Assembly (NCBI GenBank): GCA_025352145.1
Contig: JANXTY010000030.1
Coordinates: 62,001-126,000 of the forward strand
DNA from: Oxalobacteraceae bacterium
GTDB taxonomy: Bacteria; Pseudomonadota; Gammaproteobacteria; Burkholderiales; Burkholderiaceae_D
Length of the DNA stretch: 64,000 nucleotides
Direction of reading: 5' to 3'
In this document: positions 11,501 through 18,786 of the stretch, piece by piece
Layout: each line of letters opens with the position of its first letter
Position numbering within the stretch: the first letter of the stretch is position 1
The notes under the pieces: model-generated
The model's database searches: none
The model's input: only the letters and a program-made list of their open reading frames with translations
What the model was told of the DNA's origin: nothing
Made by a program: the position numbers and the translations under genes

Positions 11501-11737
11501 CCCGGTGCCTTGACGGTTACTGCGTTGTCGTCAGATGCCATTCTTCGCGTTGGTACGCCGCGTATTAGCCATCAGAATACGAGCGTCGAATTTCCCGCAG
11601 GCGATCTCTCTTTTATGCAGGCAATACCCGCGATGGGGTCGAAGTTTGTGACCACAGATCAATCGGGTCCTTCCAGTGAACGCGCCAAGGCCGCTGGTCA
11701 GTATCGGGGGACGTTGTCGTTTCATTTTACCGAGTAA
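8537..11737 (+). CDS. Glycoside hydrolase family 2, beta-galactosidase-like, with inserted F5/8C-like domain
   Basis: A 1066-residue exported GH2 enzyme, expected to remove beta-linked galactose or a related sugar from oligosaccharides in the periplasm. A signal peptide (residues 1-34) leads into the GH2 sugar-binding domain, an immunoglobulin-like domain and the TIM barrel. The acid/base is Glu424 in WDNGNEGGW, preceded by the GH2 signature DVNHPSILFW. The likely nucleophile is Glu480 in MPTEFIHAL. A beta-galactosidase small-chain domain follows, with LRWLGEGPYRVWQNR. It is interrupted at about residues 770-840 by a discoidin (F5/8C)-like segment, recognisable from FKLEISSDGQSWKTIFDG and LAVRLSNL. 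Context with two fucosidases suggests a fucosylated galactoside substrate; specificity is inferred. Confidence 0.88.
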   Translation: MRFFSTPLFVRFSPHFVRTVFALSLVFSGGALFAATPQTERQYLSGHGPKDAVPWEFSVTGGRRAGEWTTIPVPSNWEQHGFGGYDYGEGAPKRFNEHGLYRFHFSVPKAWQGRAIRIVFEGAMTDATVKVNGVSAGPTHVGAFYRFSYDVTSIVKLGDSPDNVVEVDVAKVSANARTEAAERQADYWVFGGIFRPVWLEAAPMQSIEHTAIDARADGTFSAEVTLTAAPEGGRVEAQILSANGQPVGAPFSTEISGDRSLPVKLNTKIPAPLLWTAETPHLYKVELTLRKGDALLHTASERFGFRTFEVRKGEGFFLNGKRILLKGVNRHSFRPDTARALNREDSYEDARLIKEMNMNTARMSHYPPDEAFLEAADELGLYVLDELSGWHHSHDTEVGRRLVHDMVVRDVNHPSILFWDNGNEGGWNRELDGDFALHDPQHRHVLHPWELHDNVDTKHYPKFDDLVKRLQGPHILMPTEFIHALYDGGGGAGLADYWKEISTSPFGGGGIIWVFADEGIVRTDQGGRVDVYSTYAPDGLVGPRHEKEGSFYTVRQVWSPIQIAAPVLDAHFDGRLTVNNRYDFNSLSTCGFTWQLVRYRDPGDKNTAPIILSEGRVSGPEIAPNASGQLDLALPKAWRQKKADALVVTAYGPDKKAVWTWSWAAPTLSQRLAESVRMTKAAAPTVQKTDGEVRLIAGNVTASFDAATGLIRSLRHGDKTSALTNGPRLVFARPGSAGPVEWLPFAEEAGATQTRRLAAPHLANTIEIELAFDKAIHYAGFKLEISSDGQSWKTIFDGTRRAIDGKGYQFPPQQVLAVRLSNLHNAEGQEIALKSLRLGYAAARFPLSSPVPAVITTGVDTDKKTGESIAWLEAVASNGMGNGALTGSGLDRHRWSLRSDGTLKLDYQYSLDGTFVYHGITFDHPEAEMKSLRWLGEGPYRVWQNRLQGTWLGVHEIARNEIQPGDSWGYPELQGFFAGLRWARLETNPGALTVTALSSDAILRVGTPRISHQNTSVEFPAGDLSFMQAIPAMGSKFVTTDQSGPSSERAKAAGQYRGTLSFHFTE

Positions 11738-11765
11738 CACAACACGAAACTACGCATTACAGGTG

Positions 11766-11798
11766 AAATCGCCATCGATGTTCCGGTGGCGATTTTTT
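11766..11798 (+). terminator. Rho-independent terminator after the GH2 gene
   Basis: The arms AAATCGCCA and TGGCGATTT flank a 13-base loop and the stem runs into a T-stretch at 11793-11798. It lies between the GH2 gene and the first fucosidase gene, so the latter may have its own promoter or depend on read-through. Confidence 0.72.
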
Positions 11799-11834
11799 GG
11801 GTGATTACTCCATTATTTTTTGCCTATTTTCTAT

Positions 11835-13445
11835 ATGAACATCCGCCCTTTATTGCTCACGCTATTGTTGGCTGCTTGTTCAGCCCCTGTTGTCCATGTC
11901 GCTACTTCCCCGGTGAACCCCACGGCCAAAAATAATACTTTGAATGGACCCATCGACGAAGATCCAGTTGCAATGACCGCTGCTGGAAAACTGAAAACAG
12001 GCACGCAAACTGCGCCGATGAAGCGTCGCTTCGAAGATCCGCCAGAAACAATTGCGGCAGCAGTTGCGCGTTTGCCAGCAGTGCTAGTGGGACCGTTTAC
12101 ACCTTCGTGGGAATCGATTCGCACACACTATACCGACCCGGATTGGCTGCGCGATGCGAAGTTTGGAATCATGATGCATTGGGGACTCTACTCCGTTCCA
12201 GCACATGGCAGCGAGTGGTACGTGCGCTACATGTATGATCGTAAGAATACCGGCTTCGTTAAGTGGCATACAGAACATTATGGGCCGCCGGAAAAATTTG
12301 GCTACAAAGATTTCATTCCCCTTTTCACTGCAGAAAAATGGGACCCGGATGCATGGGCAGCTTTGTTCAAGGAAGCAGGCGCAGGTTATGTTCTCTCCAG
12401 TGGCGAGCATCATGATGGTTTCTCGAATTGGGATAGCGCGATCAATCCCTACAATGCGAAAGCGATGGGCCCCAAGCGTGACTTAGTCGGTGAGTTGACT
12501 GCAGCCGTGCGCAAGGTGGGACTCAAGACAGGTGTTGCGAACCACAGTAATATTCATTTCGACTTTGTCACGCCGTTACTGGGCAGTGATCAATTCGATC
12601 CCGCATGGTCGGCTTTTTACAGCGTCGCGGATCGCAGCGAACAGGCTCGCGTTAAGTTTCTCGAAACGTGGGTAACGAAGAACATGGAGCTGATCGATAA
12701 ATATCAGCCCGACATGCTCTGGTTCGATATGAATGGTTCAGACCGCACATGGGACCCGCTCAAACTCAGGCTCGCAGCGTATTATTTTAATCGTGCTGCG
12801 GCGTGGAAAAAGCAGGTCGCTATCAGCGCCAAGGGCGAGTCCTTCCTTGCTGGGATGGTGATGGACTACGAACGTCAAGGCCGGGCACCGAAAGTGCTTA
12901 CGGATTTTATCTGGCAACCGGACGATCCTATCGCGGATAAGTTTGGCTATGTTGAGGGATTGCCGCTGAAATCTGCGGGAAGTCTGGTTCATAATCTGGT
13001 GATTAATGTCAGCCGCAACGGCGGTTTGCTTCTTAATATCTCGCCGAAAGCGGACGGGACCATTCCCGATAATCAACAGCAAGTTCTCCGATCAATCGGT
13101 GCTTGGTTGCACGTCAACGGCGATGCGATTTATGGCACGCGCCCCTGGAAAATAGCTGAAGAGGGGCGCGTTCATTTCACCACCAAAGGCAACGCGCTCT
13201 ATGCGATCGCGCTTGATTGGCCTGCAGGCGAGTTACTTATTTCCGCACTAGGCGAAAGGCGTTCCCCGGCCGGGAAAATCGCTCGTGTTGAGCTTCTCGG
13301 GCATCCAGGAGAATTAACGTTCACGCAGGACGCTGCCGGTTTGCATGTCAGTTTTCCTTCCGTGAAGCCTAACGATTTTGCTTACGCCCTTCGCATTACC
13401 GGGCTTAAGTTGAAGATGCCCGACGATATATTGGCCAAGCCATGA
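11835..13445 (+). CDS. Alpha-L-fucosidase, GH29, lipoprotein
   Basis: Retaining fucosidase acting on terminal alpha-L-fucose outside the inner membrane. ATG at 11835 gives MNIRPLLLTLLLAACSAP, a good lipobox (LAAC); an in-frame TTG 15 bases earlier is less likely. The catalytic barrel begins near FGIMMHWGLYSVPAHGSEWY, a GH29 hallmark. The nucleophile is Asp298 in DMLWFDMNG. A C-terminal beta-sandwich follows from about residue 430. Length (536) fits family members. It is 75 bases upstream of a second, divergent GH29 gene, and the two probably form an operon. No ribosome site is obvious for this start. Confidence 0.9.
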   Translation: MNIRPLLLTLLLAACSAPVVHVATSPVNPTAKNNTLNGPIDEDPVAMTAAGKLKTGTQTAPMKRRFEDPPETIAAAVARLPAVLVGPFTPSWESIRTHYTDPDWLRDAKFGIMMHWGLYSVPAHGSEWYVRYMYDRKNTGFVKWHTEHYGPPEKFGYKDFIPLFTAEKWDPDAWAALFKEAGAGYVLSSGEHHDGFSNWDSAINPYNAKAMGPKRDLVGELTAAVRKVGLKTGVANHSNIHFDFVTPLLGSDQFDPAWSAFYSVADRSEQARVKFLETWVTKNMELIDKYQPDMLWFDMNGSDRTWDPLKLRLAAYYFNRAAAWKKQVAISAKGESFLAGMVMDYERQGRAPKVLTDFIWQPDDPIADKFGYVEGLPLKSAGSLVHNLVINVSRNGGLLLNISPKADGTIPDNQQQVLRSIGAWLHVNGDAIYGTRPWKIAEEGRVHFTTKGNALYAIALDWPAGELLISALGERRSPAGKIARVELLGHPGELTFTQDAAGLHVSFPSVKPNDFAYALRITGLKLKMPDDILAKP

Positions 13446-13520
13446 CAAAACTCAGTTCTGGGGTACGCCGGGTTCGGCCTGAGCGTTCTTAAATCGAAAA
13501 ATCATCAGGATACCTTTCCC

Positions 13521-15248
13521 ATGAAGACGCCACTTTCCCGCCGCTCTTTTTTAAAAACTTCCGCGCTGGCGACCACGGCGGGTTTAACAATCCCGGCCTG
13601 GTCTAAGGCAGGCGCGACTGAAGTGACTGCGGCGACTGTGGCGGCAGGTGCGATAGCCGGCACGTTGGAGGGATCATCGACGCAAACGGCGTCCGGTCGC
13701 AGCATCGCCAGCGGGCCATTTGATCCGACGTGGGAATCACTTGCGCGTAGGTATAAAGTGCCGGAATGGTATCGCGATGCTAAGTTTGGTATCTGGGCGC
13801 ATTGGACCGCGCAATGTGTCCCCGAACAGGGCGATTGGTACGGACGGAATATGTATATTCAAGGCCATCCTCAGTATGAATATCATGTTAAAACCTACGG
13901 CCATCCGAGCAAGGTGGGCCTGATGGAAATCCAGCATCGCTGGAAGGCCGATAAGTGGAATCCTGAAAAACTCATGGCGTTATATAAACGCGCTGGGGCG
14001 AAAATATTTTTTGCTCTCGCCAATCACCATGATAATTTCGATGCCTATGACTCGCAATATCATGCGTGGAATTCGCTCAACGTGGGGCCAAAAAAAGATA
14101 TCGTCGGTAACTGGGCCAAAGCGGCTCGCGCGCAAGGTCTGCGTTTCGGGGTGAGTAATCATGGTTCCTGGGCGCCGCGCTGGTTGCAAACTGCTTATGG
14201 CTATGACGGCGAGGGTCCGCTCGCGGGAGTACGTTACGACGCCTATTACCATAACAAGCATGCGGGGCAGGGACAATGGTGGGAGGGATTAGATCCACAA
14301 GATTTGTACTCGGGTCGTTCGGTAGTCATTCCCGATGGAATTAAGGGTGCATTGGCGGTTGCTGAGTGGCATAAAAAAAATACGAGTCTTGATCGTACCA
14401 ATCCACTACCGGACGCGCGCTTTGTTGAAAACTGGTTTTTGCGTTGTCAGGATTTAGTCGATAAATATCAACCTGACGTCACGTATTTTGATACCAACGA
14501 GTTGCCGCTTGAACAGGCGGGCCTCGATCTCGTGGCGCACTATTACAATCGCAGTGCTGCGCGGCATGGTGGCCGGGCTGAAGTCGTTGTCAATGGTAAA
14601 CACATGAGGCCGGAGCATACGGGTGCATTTGTGGACGACATCGAGCGCGGCGTGACGGGCGGAATACGTGATGAGCCTTGGCAGATCGATACTTGTATCG
14701 GCCATTGGCATTATGATCGGGCGCTTGCCGAAATGAATGGCTACAAGACAGTTGAACAAGTAGTGAGCATGTTGGTAGATGTCGTCAGTAAAAATGGCAA
14801 TCTCATGCTCAGTATCCCTCTCCGTGGCGATGGCACCATTGACGAACACGAAGAGGCTTTCCTCGAAGGCATGGCCGCATGGATCGCGGTGCATGGCGAG
14901 GGTATTTATTCCACGCGGCCTTGGAAAGTGTTTGGTGAAGGACCTACCAAACTTTCCGGGCGTGAACAGATCGCCACCTACACGCCGGAGGATATTCGTT
15001 TCACTACCAGGGGTGACTCGTTGTACGGGTTCATGCTGAAGTGGCCGACCGCTGGTCAGGCTTTAGTCAAGAGCCTGGCATCCGGCTCGGTATCGTTAGC
15101 GGGGCGCAAAATTACCGACGTGACGCTGCTTGGGCATGTTGGGAAATTAACGTGGTCTCAGACCGAGCAGGGCCTTAAAGTAAAATTGCCTAGTCAAGCA
15201 CCGAGTGTGTATGCGACAGCTCTGCACATCAAAACGACGATGGCCTAA
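13521..15248 (+). CDS. Alpha-L-fucosidase-like GH29 enzyme with Tat signal
   Basis: A second GH29 enzyme of 575 residues, clearly a distant paralogue of the preceding gene (FGIWAHWTAQCVPEQGDWYGRNMY corresponds, in two parts, to the HWG region of its neighbour). The N-terminus SRRSFLK followed by a hydrophobic alanine/threonine stretch is a twin-arginine signal, so it is exported folded, unlike its lipoprotein neighbour. The expected nucleophile is Asp324 in DVTYFDTNEL. The usual HWG-x-Y is altered to HWTAQ, which may change the sugar-binding pocket. A C-terminal beta-sandwich ends the protein. An RBS-like AGGATA precedes the ATG. Fucosidase activity is likely but the substrate may differ. Confidence 0.87.
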   Translation: MKTPLSRRSFLKTSALATTAGLTIPAWSKAGATEVTAATVAAGAIAGTLEGSSTQTASGRSIASGPFDPTWESLARRYKVPEWYRDAKFGIWAHWTAQCVPEQGDWYGRNMYIQGHPQYEYHVKTYGHPSKVGLMEIQHRWKADKWNPEKLMALYKRAGAKIFFALANHHDNFDAYDSQYHAWNSLNVGPKKDIVGNWAKAARAQGLRFGVSNHGSWAPRWLQTAYGYDGEGPLAGVRYDAYYHNKHAGQGQWWEGLDPQDLYSGRSVVIPDGIKGALAVAEWHKKNTSLDRTNPLPDARFVENWFLRCQDLVDKYQPDVTYFDTNELPLEQAGLDLVAHYYNRSAARHGGRAEVVVNGKHMRPEHTGAFVDDIERGVTGGIRDEPWQIDTCIGHWHYDRALAEMNGYKTVEQVVSMLVDVVSKNGNLMLSIPLRGDGTIDEHEEAFLEGMAAWIAVHGEGIYSTRPWKVFGEGPTKLSGREQIATYTPEDIRFTTRGDSLYGFMLKWPTAGQALVKSLASGSVSLAGRKITDVTLLGHVGKLTWSQTEQGLKVKLPSQAPSVYATALHIKTTMA

Positions 15249-15548
15249 AAAATTGGCTAAAAAAGATCCGCTTCGTCTTCTGGAGATGCACGATCATTCC
15301 GCTAGAAAAGGCGACAGTTCGGACGACAATGGTGATCGATAATCAATGTCGATTGCCCATCTCTATTTGTGCCCCCGTTAATTTGAATACTACCTCTGCG
15401 ATGCTCATCGTCTTTGCAGTCCCCTGCTACGCCAGTCGACGGTCGCTCTTCTCGATCCACTATTTCGCTGCTCGATACCCCGGTGTACAGAGGTCTCAAT
15501 GAACGAGTGAGGGGGAATGTTGCCGTTTCATGTTGTATTGCGCTGATA

Positions 15549-15562
15549 TGAAATCGATTTCA
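15549..15562. promoter_or_regulatory. Upstream LacI-type operator, TGAAATCGATTTCA
   Basis: A perfect 14-bp palindrome with the central CG typical of LacI-family sugar repressors. An identical copy lies with its centre 127 bases downstream, close to twelve helical turns, which would suit looping between the two. No LacI-type regulator gene lies in this window, so the regulator is unlinked. The assignment to the LacI family is an inference from palindrome form. Confidence 0.6.
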
Positions 15563-15675
15563 ATATGGCAATGTTATTGAAAGGTATTAAATGGATGAAT
15601 TATGGGGTGATAATTTCTTCTTGAATAGAGGGGATAGGTATTGGAAATGCACCCCATCCTAATAAAAGTACTAGG

Positions 15676-15695
15676 TGAAATCGATTTCATATAAT
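15676..15695 (+). promoter_or_regulatory. Second LacI-type operator abutting a perfect -10 box
   Basis: TGAAATCGATTTCA (15676-15689) is followed at once by TATAAT (15690-15695). A bound repressor would cover the spacer of this promoter. No good -35 hexamer is seen 16-18 bases upstream, so the promoter could need an activator or be weak. Downstream lies the GH6 gene. Confidence 0.6.
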
Positions 15696-15899
15696 GGTAG
15701 GGTAAGTCTGTTGTCAATGGCAATGAACGTTGGTTAATGAATCATGAATAAATTGCATCCAAAAAGGAAAATATTTGCAGAGGTAATGCAAGTTTGCAGA
15801 GGAAAAGTCGCTTTCCGCTTGGAATCCGAGCGATGCAATGTAACGGTGGCATAGTAGGGCGACATTAATCAAAACAATCACAAAACGATGGAGAACAGC

Positions 15900-17921
15900 A
15901 TGGGTTATATAAATAAGAGAATGCTTGCGAAGGTGGTTATTTGTCTGTTGGGGTTATACCAATTGAGTGGATGCGGTGGCGGTTCGCAAGAGGCGGCTTC
16001 TGAGCAACCTAAATTGTTGGCCGATGTAGGGGCTTGTAGTCCAGCTTGGGTTAGCACAACCGTCTATGTGGCGCCGACTACGGTCAGTTACCAAGGGGTT
16101 AACTACACCTCCAATTATTATTCGGTAGGCAAGCCGCCTGCGACCAATACGGGCGCTACTGCTTCTGTTGGGCAGCCATGGATTACCGGTAGTGTATGTA
16201 TGAGCGGAGGCACCACTAGTACGATAGCAACCACGACCACCACCACTGCGCCGCTCGGCGCATGTAGTCCAGCGTGGGTTAGTACGACGGTATACTTGCC
16301 GCCGACGACAGTTAGCTATCTCGGGGTTAACTACACGGCAAATTATTATTCCGTAGGCAGACCGCCTGCGACCAATGCCGGCGCGACCGCATCTGTCGGT
16401 CAGCCGTGGATCACTGGTTTGGGATGTTTGAGCGGAGGGACGACCCAGGCAACGACCACTACCACACAAAACACGACAACGAGCACTGTCAATGGATCGA
16501 CTACAACCACGGTTATAGCAACATCGACTACCAGCACGTCTGCCACAACCACGACCACTAGCAACACAACAACAACGACCCAGGGAGGAAATACCACGCA
16601 TGTGTTAAATCCTTTTGACAACACCAACCAATATCTCAGCCCAGACTATGCGGCGTTGATAGACAAGTCGATCGCAACTGAGAGTAGTGACCCAGCCCTG
16701 GTTGCGAAGATGAAATTGTTGAAAAATGTCCCGACCGCAATTTGGCTGGATCGGATTGAAGCTATTACAGGTGGTGTGATCAACAGCGGGCGGCTTGGAC
16801 TCCAAGCGCACTTGCTTCAAGCCCTGGCGCAGCAAAATGCGTTGGTGGCTGCTGGATCGACCAAGCCAATGTTGGTGACTATTGTCGTCTATGATTTGCC
16901 GGACCGCGATTGCGCTGCACTTGCTTCTAACGGTAGTCTGCATGGCACTGCTGGTCTTGCCACTTACAAAACCGGCTACATTGATGTCATTGCGAGTATC
17001 TTAGCCGACCCGCGTTTTAGCGCACTTCGCATCGCTGCGATTATTGAGCCAGATTCTTTGCCGAACATGGTGACCAATAACATTTCCAAGTTCCCCGTGT
17101 GTCAAGCAGTTGCTAGCGCAAGAACGTATGAATTTGGTGTTCAATATGCGCTCAATAAGCTACACGCCATGAGCAATGTGTATACCTATCTCGATATCGG
17201 GCACTCAGGCTGGTTGGGCTGGCCTTCCAATTCCGGTCCGGCAGCGCAATACTTCAAGACAGTAGTTGCGGGTGCGGCAAATGGTGACATGAGTCTGGTC
17301 GATGGCTTTGTCTCGAACACGGCCAATACGACACCCACAACTGAGCCATTCCTGCCCAATCCAGATTTGCAGATAGGTGGTGCTGCCATAAAATCTGCGA
17401 CTTTTTTTGAATGGAACCCAATTTTTGATGAAGTTACGTTCGCTTCCCTTATGAAGCAATTATTCGTGGCTCAAGGGTTCTCTCCCAATATCGCCATGCT
17501 GATCGATACCTCGCGTAATGGTTGGGGTGGAGCAGCACGTCCGGTAGCGCTCAATCCAACGCCAACAACAGTTTCTACCTACGTTGATGCCAATCGTGTG
17601 GATCGTCGTTTCCACCGTGGCAACTGGTGTAATCCAAGCGGAGCTGGCATAGGTCAACGGCCGCAAGCAAATCCATTCGGCGCCAGCAGCCCGGTGAGAG
17701 CATTTGTTTGGATCAAACCACCTGGTGAATCGGATGGTACCAGCCAACCCCAAAGCGGCCCGGATTCAGAAGGTAAGAGTTCCGACCCTATGTGTTCGCC
17801 AGCGTTTATTACATCAGCAGGTCTCCCAACCGGCGCGATGCCTAATGCGCCCGCAGCTGGTGCATGGTTCCACAACCAGTTTAAAGCGTTGATACAAAAC
17901 GCCTATCCAGTAATCCAATAG
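15900..17921 (+). CDS. GH6 cellulase (endoglucanase/cellobiohydrolase) lipoprotein with two repeated binding modules
   Basis: Inverting 1,4-beta-glucanase. ATG at 15900 (after GGAG) gives a 673-residue preprotein with the lipobox LSGC at Cys25; an ATG 12 bases earlier is possible. Two near-identical modules of about 60 residues follow (starting GACSPAWVSTTVY, ending QPWITG), resembling the chitin/cellulose-binding CBM5/12 fold. They are joined and followed by threonine-rich linkers, the second about 55 residues long. The GH6 domain runs from about residue 238 to the end, with the family signature VVYDLPDRDCAA and the aspartate region IIEPDSLPN. Linkers and modules fit a surface-tethered enzyme reaching for insoluble glucan. 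Two palindromic operators upstream suggest sugar-controlled expression. Confidence 0.92.
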   Translation: MGYINKRMLAKVVICLLGLYQLSGCGGGSQEAASEQPKLLADVGACSPAWVSTTVYVAPTTVSYQGVNYTSNYYSVGKPPATNTGATASVGQPWITGSVCMSGGTTSTIATTTTTTAPLGACSPAWVSTTVYLPPTTVSYLGVNYTANYYSVGRPPATNAGATASVGQPWITGLGCLSGGTTQATTTTTQNTTTSTVNGSTTTTVIATSTTSTSATTTTTSNTTTTTQGGNTTHVLNPFDNTNQYLSPDYAALIDKSIATESSDPALVAKMKLLKNVPTAIWLDRIEAITGGVINSGRLGLQAHLLQALAQQNALVAAGSTKPMLVTIVVYDLPDRDCAALASNGSLHGTAGLATYKTGYIDVIASILADPRFSALRIAAIIEPDSLPNMVTNNISKFPVCQAVASARTYEFGVQYALNKLHAMSNVYTYLDIGHSGWLGWPSNSGPAAQYFKTVVAGAANGDMSLVDGFVSNTANTTPTTEPFLPNPDLQIGGAAIKSATFFEWNPIFDEVTFASLMKQLFVAQGFSPNIAMLIDTSRNGWGGAARPVALNPTPTTVSTYVDANRVDRRFHRGNWCNPSGAGIGQRPQANPFGASSPVRAFVWIKPPGESDGTSQPQSGPDSEGKSSDPMCSPAFITSAGLPTGAMPNAPAAGAWFHNQFKALIQNAYPVIQ

Positions 17922-18092
17922 TAGCCGTCTTATTTTCTTCGTGCTAGCCCGACTGAAATAGGGTTGGGCTAGTGGGAAGAGTAGAAGAGCCTATTGGCAG
18001 TCAATAGCCAAGTGGCAGGATGGAAAGCAACCAATTTGATGATCCGTTGCTCATGCTTTCTGATGATTGTTTAGGTAGATAATTTTCAATAG

Positions 18093-18128
18093 AACGGCCT
18101 CAGTTTTTGTACTGAGGCCGTTTTTTTT
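18093..18128 (+). terminator. Strong Rho-independent terminator after GH6
   Basis: CGGCCTCAG and CTGAGGCCG form a perfect 9-bp stem, extended by flanking AA/TT pairs, with an 8-base T-rich loop. Eight T residues follow. It lies about 170 bases after the GH6 stop codon. Confidence 0.92.
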
Positions 18129-18246
18129 CGAGATATTCCATTCGCGTAATTCATTGATTAATAATTTCAGGTATGTTCCATCCAATAAGCGAATCCATAG
18201 AAGAATGCGAAATGGCTTCTATTGGCAAACTGCCTAAGCAGCATTT

Positions 18247-18276
18247 GTCTTGAACACCAGCGTCTTGAACACCAGC
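18247..18276. repeat. 15-bp tandem direct repeat, two copies
   Basis: GTCTTGAACACCAGC is present twice in a row without a gap (18247-18261 and 18262-18276). It lies in non-coding DNA immediately before a REP-like palindrome. It looks like replication slippage or a repeat-unit remnant. Confidence 0.85.
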
Positions 18277-18283
18277 AAAGCCG

Positions 18284-18311
18284 CTCGATTCCAGCGTCAG
18301 CTGGAATGACA
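18284..18311. repeat. REP-like palindrome
   Basis: ATTCCAGC (18288-18295) and GCTGGAAT (18300-18307) form an 8-bp stem with a 4-base loop, followed by GACA. Read on the minus strand it is TGTCATTCCAGC-TGAC-GCTGGAAT. The GTCATTCC head and GC-rich hairpin are typical of REP elements in many proteobacteria. A RAYT transposase, the usual partner of REP elements, lies at the start of the window. Confidence 0.6.
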
Positions 18312-18478
18312 GTATTTTGTGAATGTTGCCCTCCAATTTCCCATTAGATCGCTTTCTTTTTTGCCAAAGCCGCATGCTTTCTCACGCTGGAAAAAAATGA
18401 AAATCGCGATTGACGTAAGAGCGCTACGAGCCCAAGCACCTATCTGGCGCACCGCCGGACAGCTATCGCCCATAGGGG

Positions 18479-18593
18479 TATTGGCTTGCAAGCCAATATA
18501 GCTTCGCTGCGTCGGCTCCCTTGCAGGGCGCATGTTCGCTGATGAATAGCTGATACGCGAACATCGTTACTCAGGCGAATGACATGTCATTCG
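18479..18593. repeat. Cluster of perfect palindromes
   Basis: Three elements in 115 bases: a perfect 20-bp palindrome made of TATTGGCTTG and its complement (18479-18498); an inverted repeat ATGTTCGC/GCGAACAT (18532-18539 and 18557-18564); and a perfect 18-bp palindrome CGAATGACATGTCATTCG (18576-18593). The last contains two facing copies of the GTCATTC head seen in the nearby REP-like element. No gene or known RNA family is recognised. Confidence 0.7.
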
Positions 18594-18786
18594 AAACCTC
18601 TGCTTCACCCTTGCCAGAGAGAGCACGCCAGATGCACATGCGGACTCGTCCTAATGAAAAATCCGGGTTCAAACTTATAGAATGTAAATGTTGGCGATCG
18701 TATGGCTTCCCGTCATTTTCCTGGGAAATTATCGACGCTGATTAAACCCGCTATCATCTCAATGCCAAGATCAGGATAGTTAAAAT

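Larger units (their letters stand above)
15249..15899 (+). other. Non-coding region before the GH6 gene
   Basis: 651 bases without a convincing gene. The first 270 bases contain only short unsupported reading frames. The second half is AT-rich and carries two identical 14-bp operators (15549 and 15676), a perfect -10 box at 15690-15695 and, finally, the GH6 ribosome site GGAG at about 15891. The leader from the -10 box to the start codon is about 200 bases and shows no known riboswitch that I can recognise. Confidence 0.6.
17922..18786 (+). other. Non-coding, palindrome-rich region
   Basis: 865 bases with no convincing gene. It begins with an imperfect hairpin (CTAGCCC/GGGCTAG, 17943-17972), then the GH6 terminator, a 15-bp tandem repeat, a REP-like palindrome and several perfect palindromes, described separately. 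The last 180 bases before the amidohydrolase gene show no recognisable element apart from general AT-richness. Confidence 0.6.

Noticed and set aside
15954-16601. A 215-codon antisense frame over the GH6 binding modules
   Set aside because: Its repeats mirror the duplicated modules and threonine linker codons on the other strand; no start site or family match.
18129-18533. Minus-strand frames of 74 and 78 codons in the palindrome-rich region
   Set aside because: They run through the REP-like and palindromic DNA, overlap each other, and have no ribosome site or family features.
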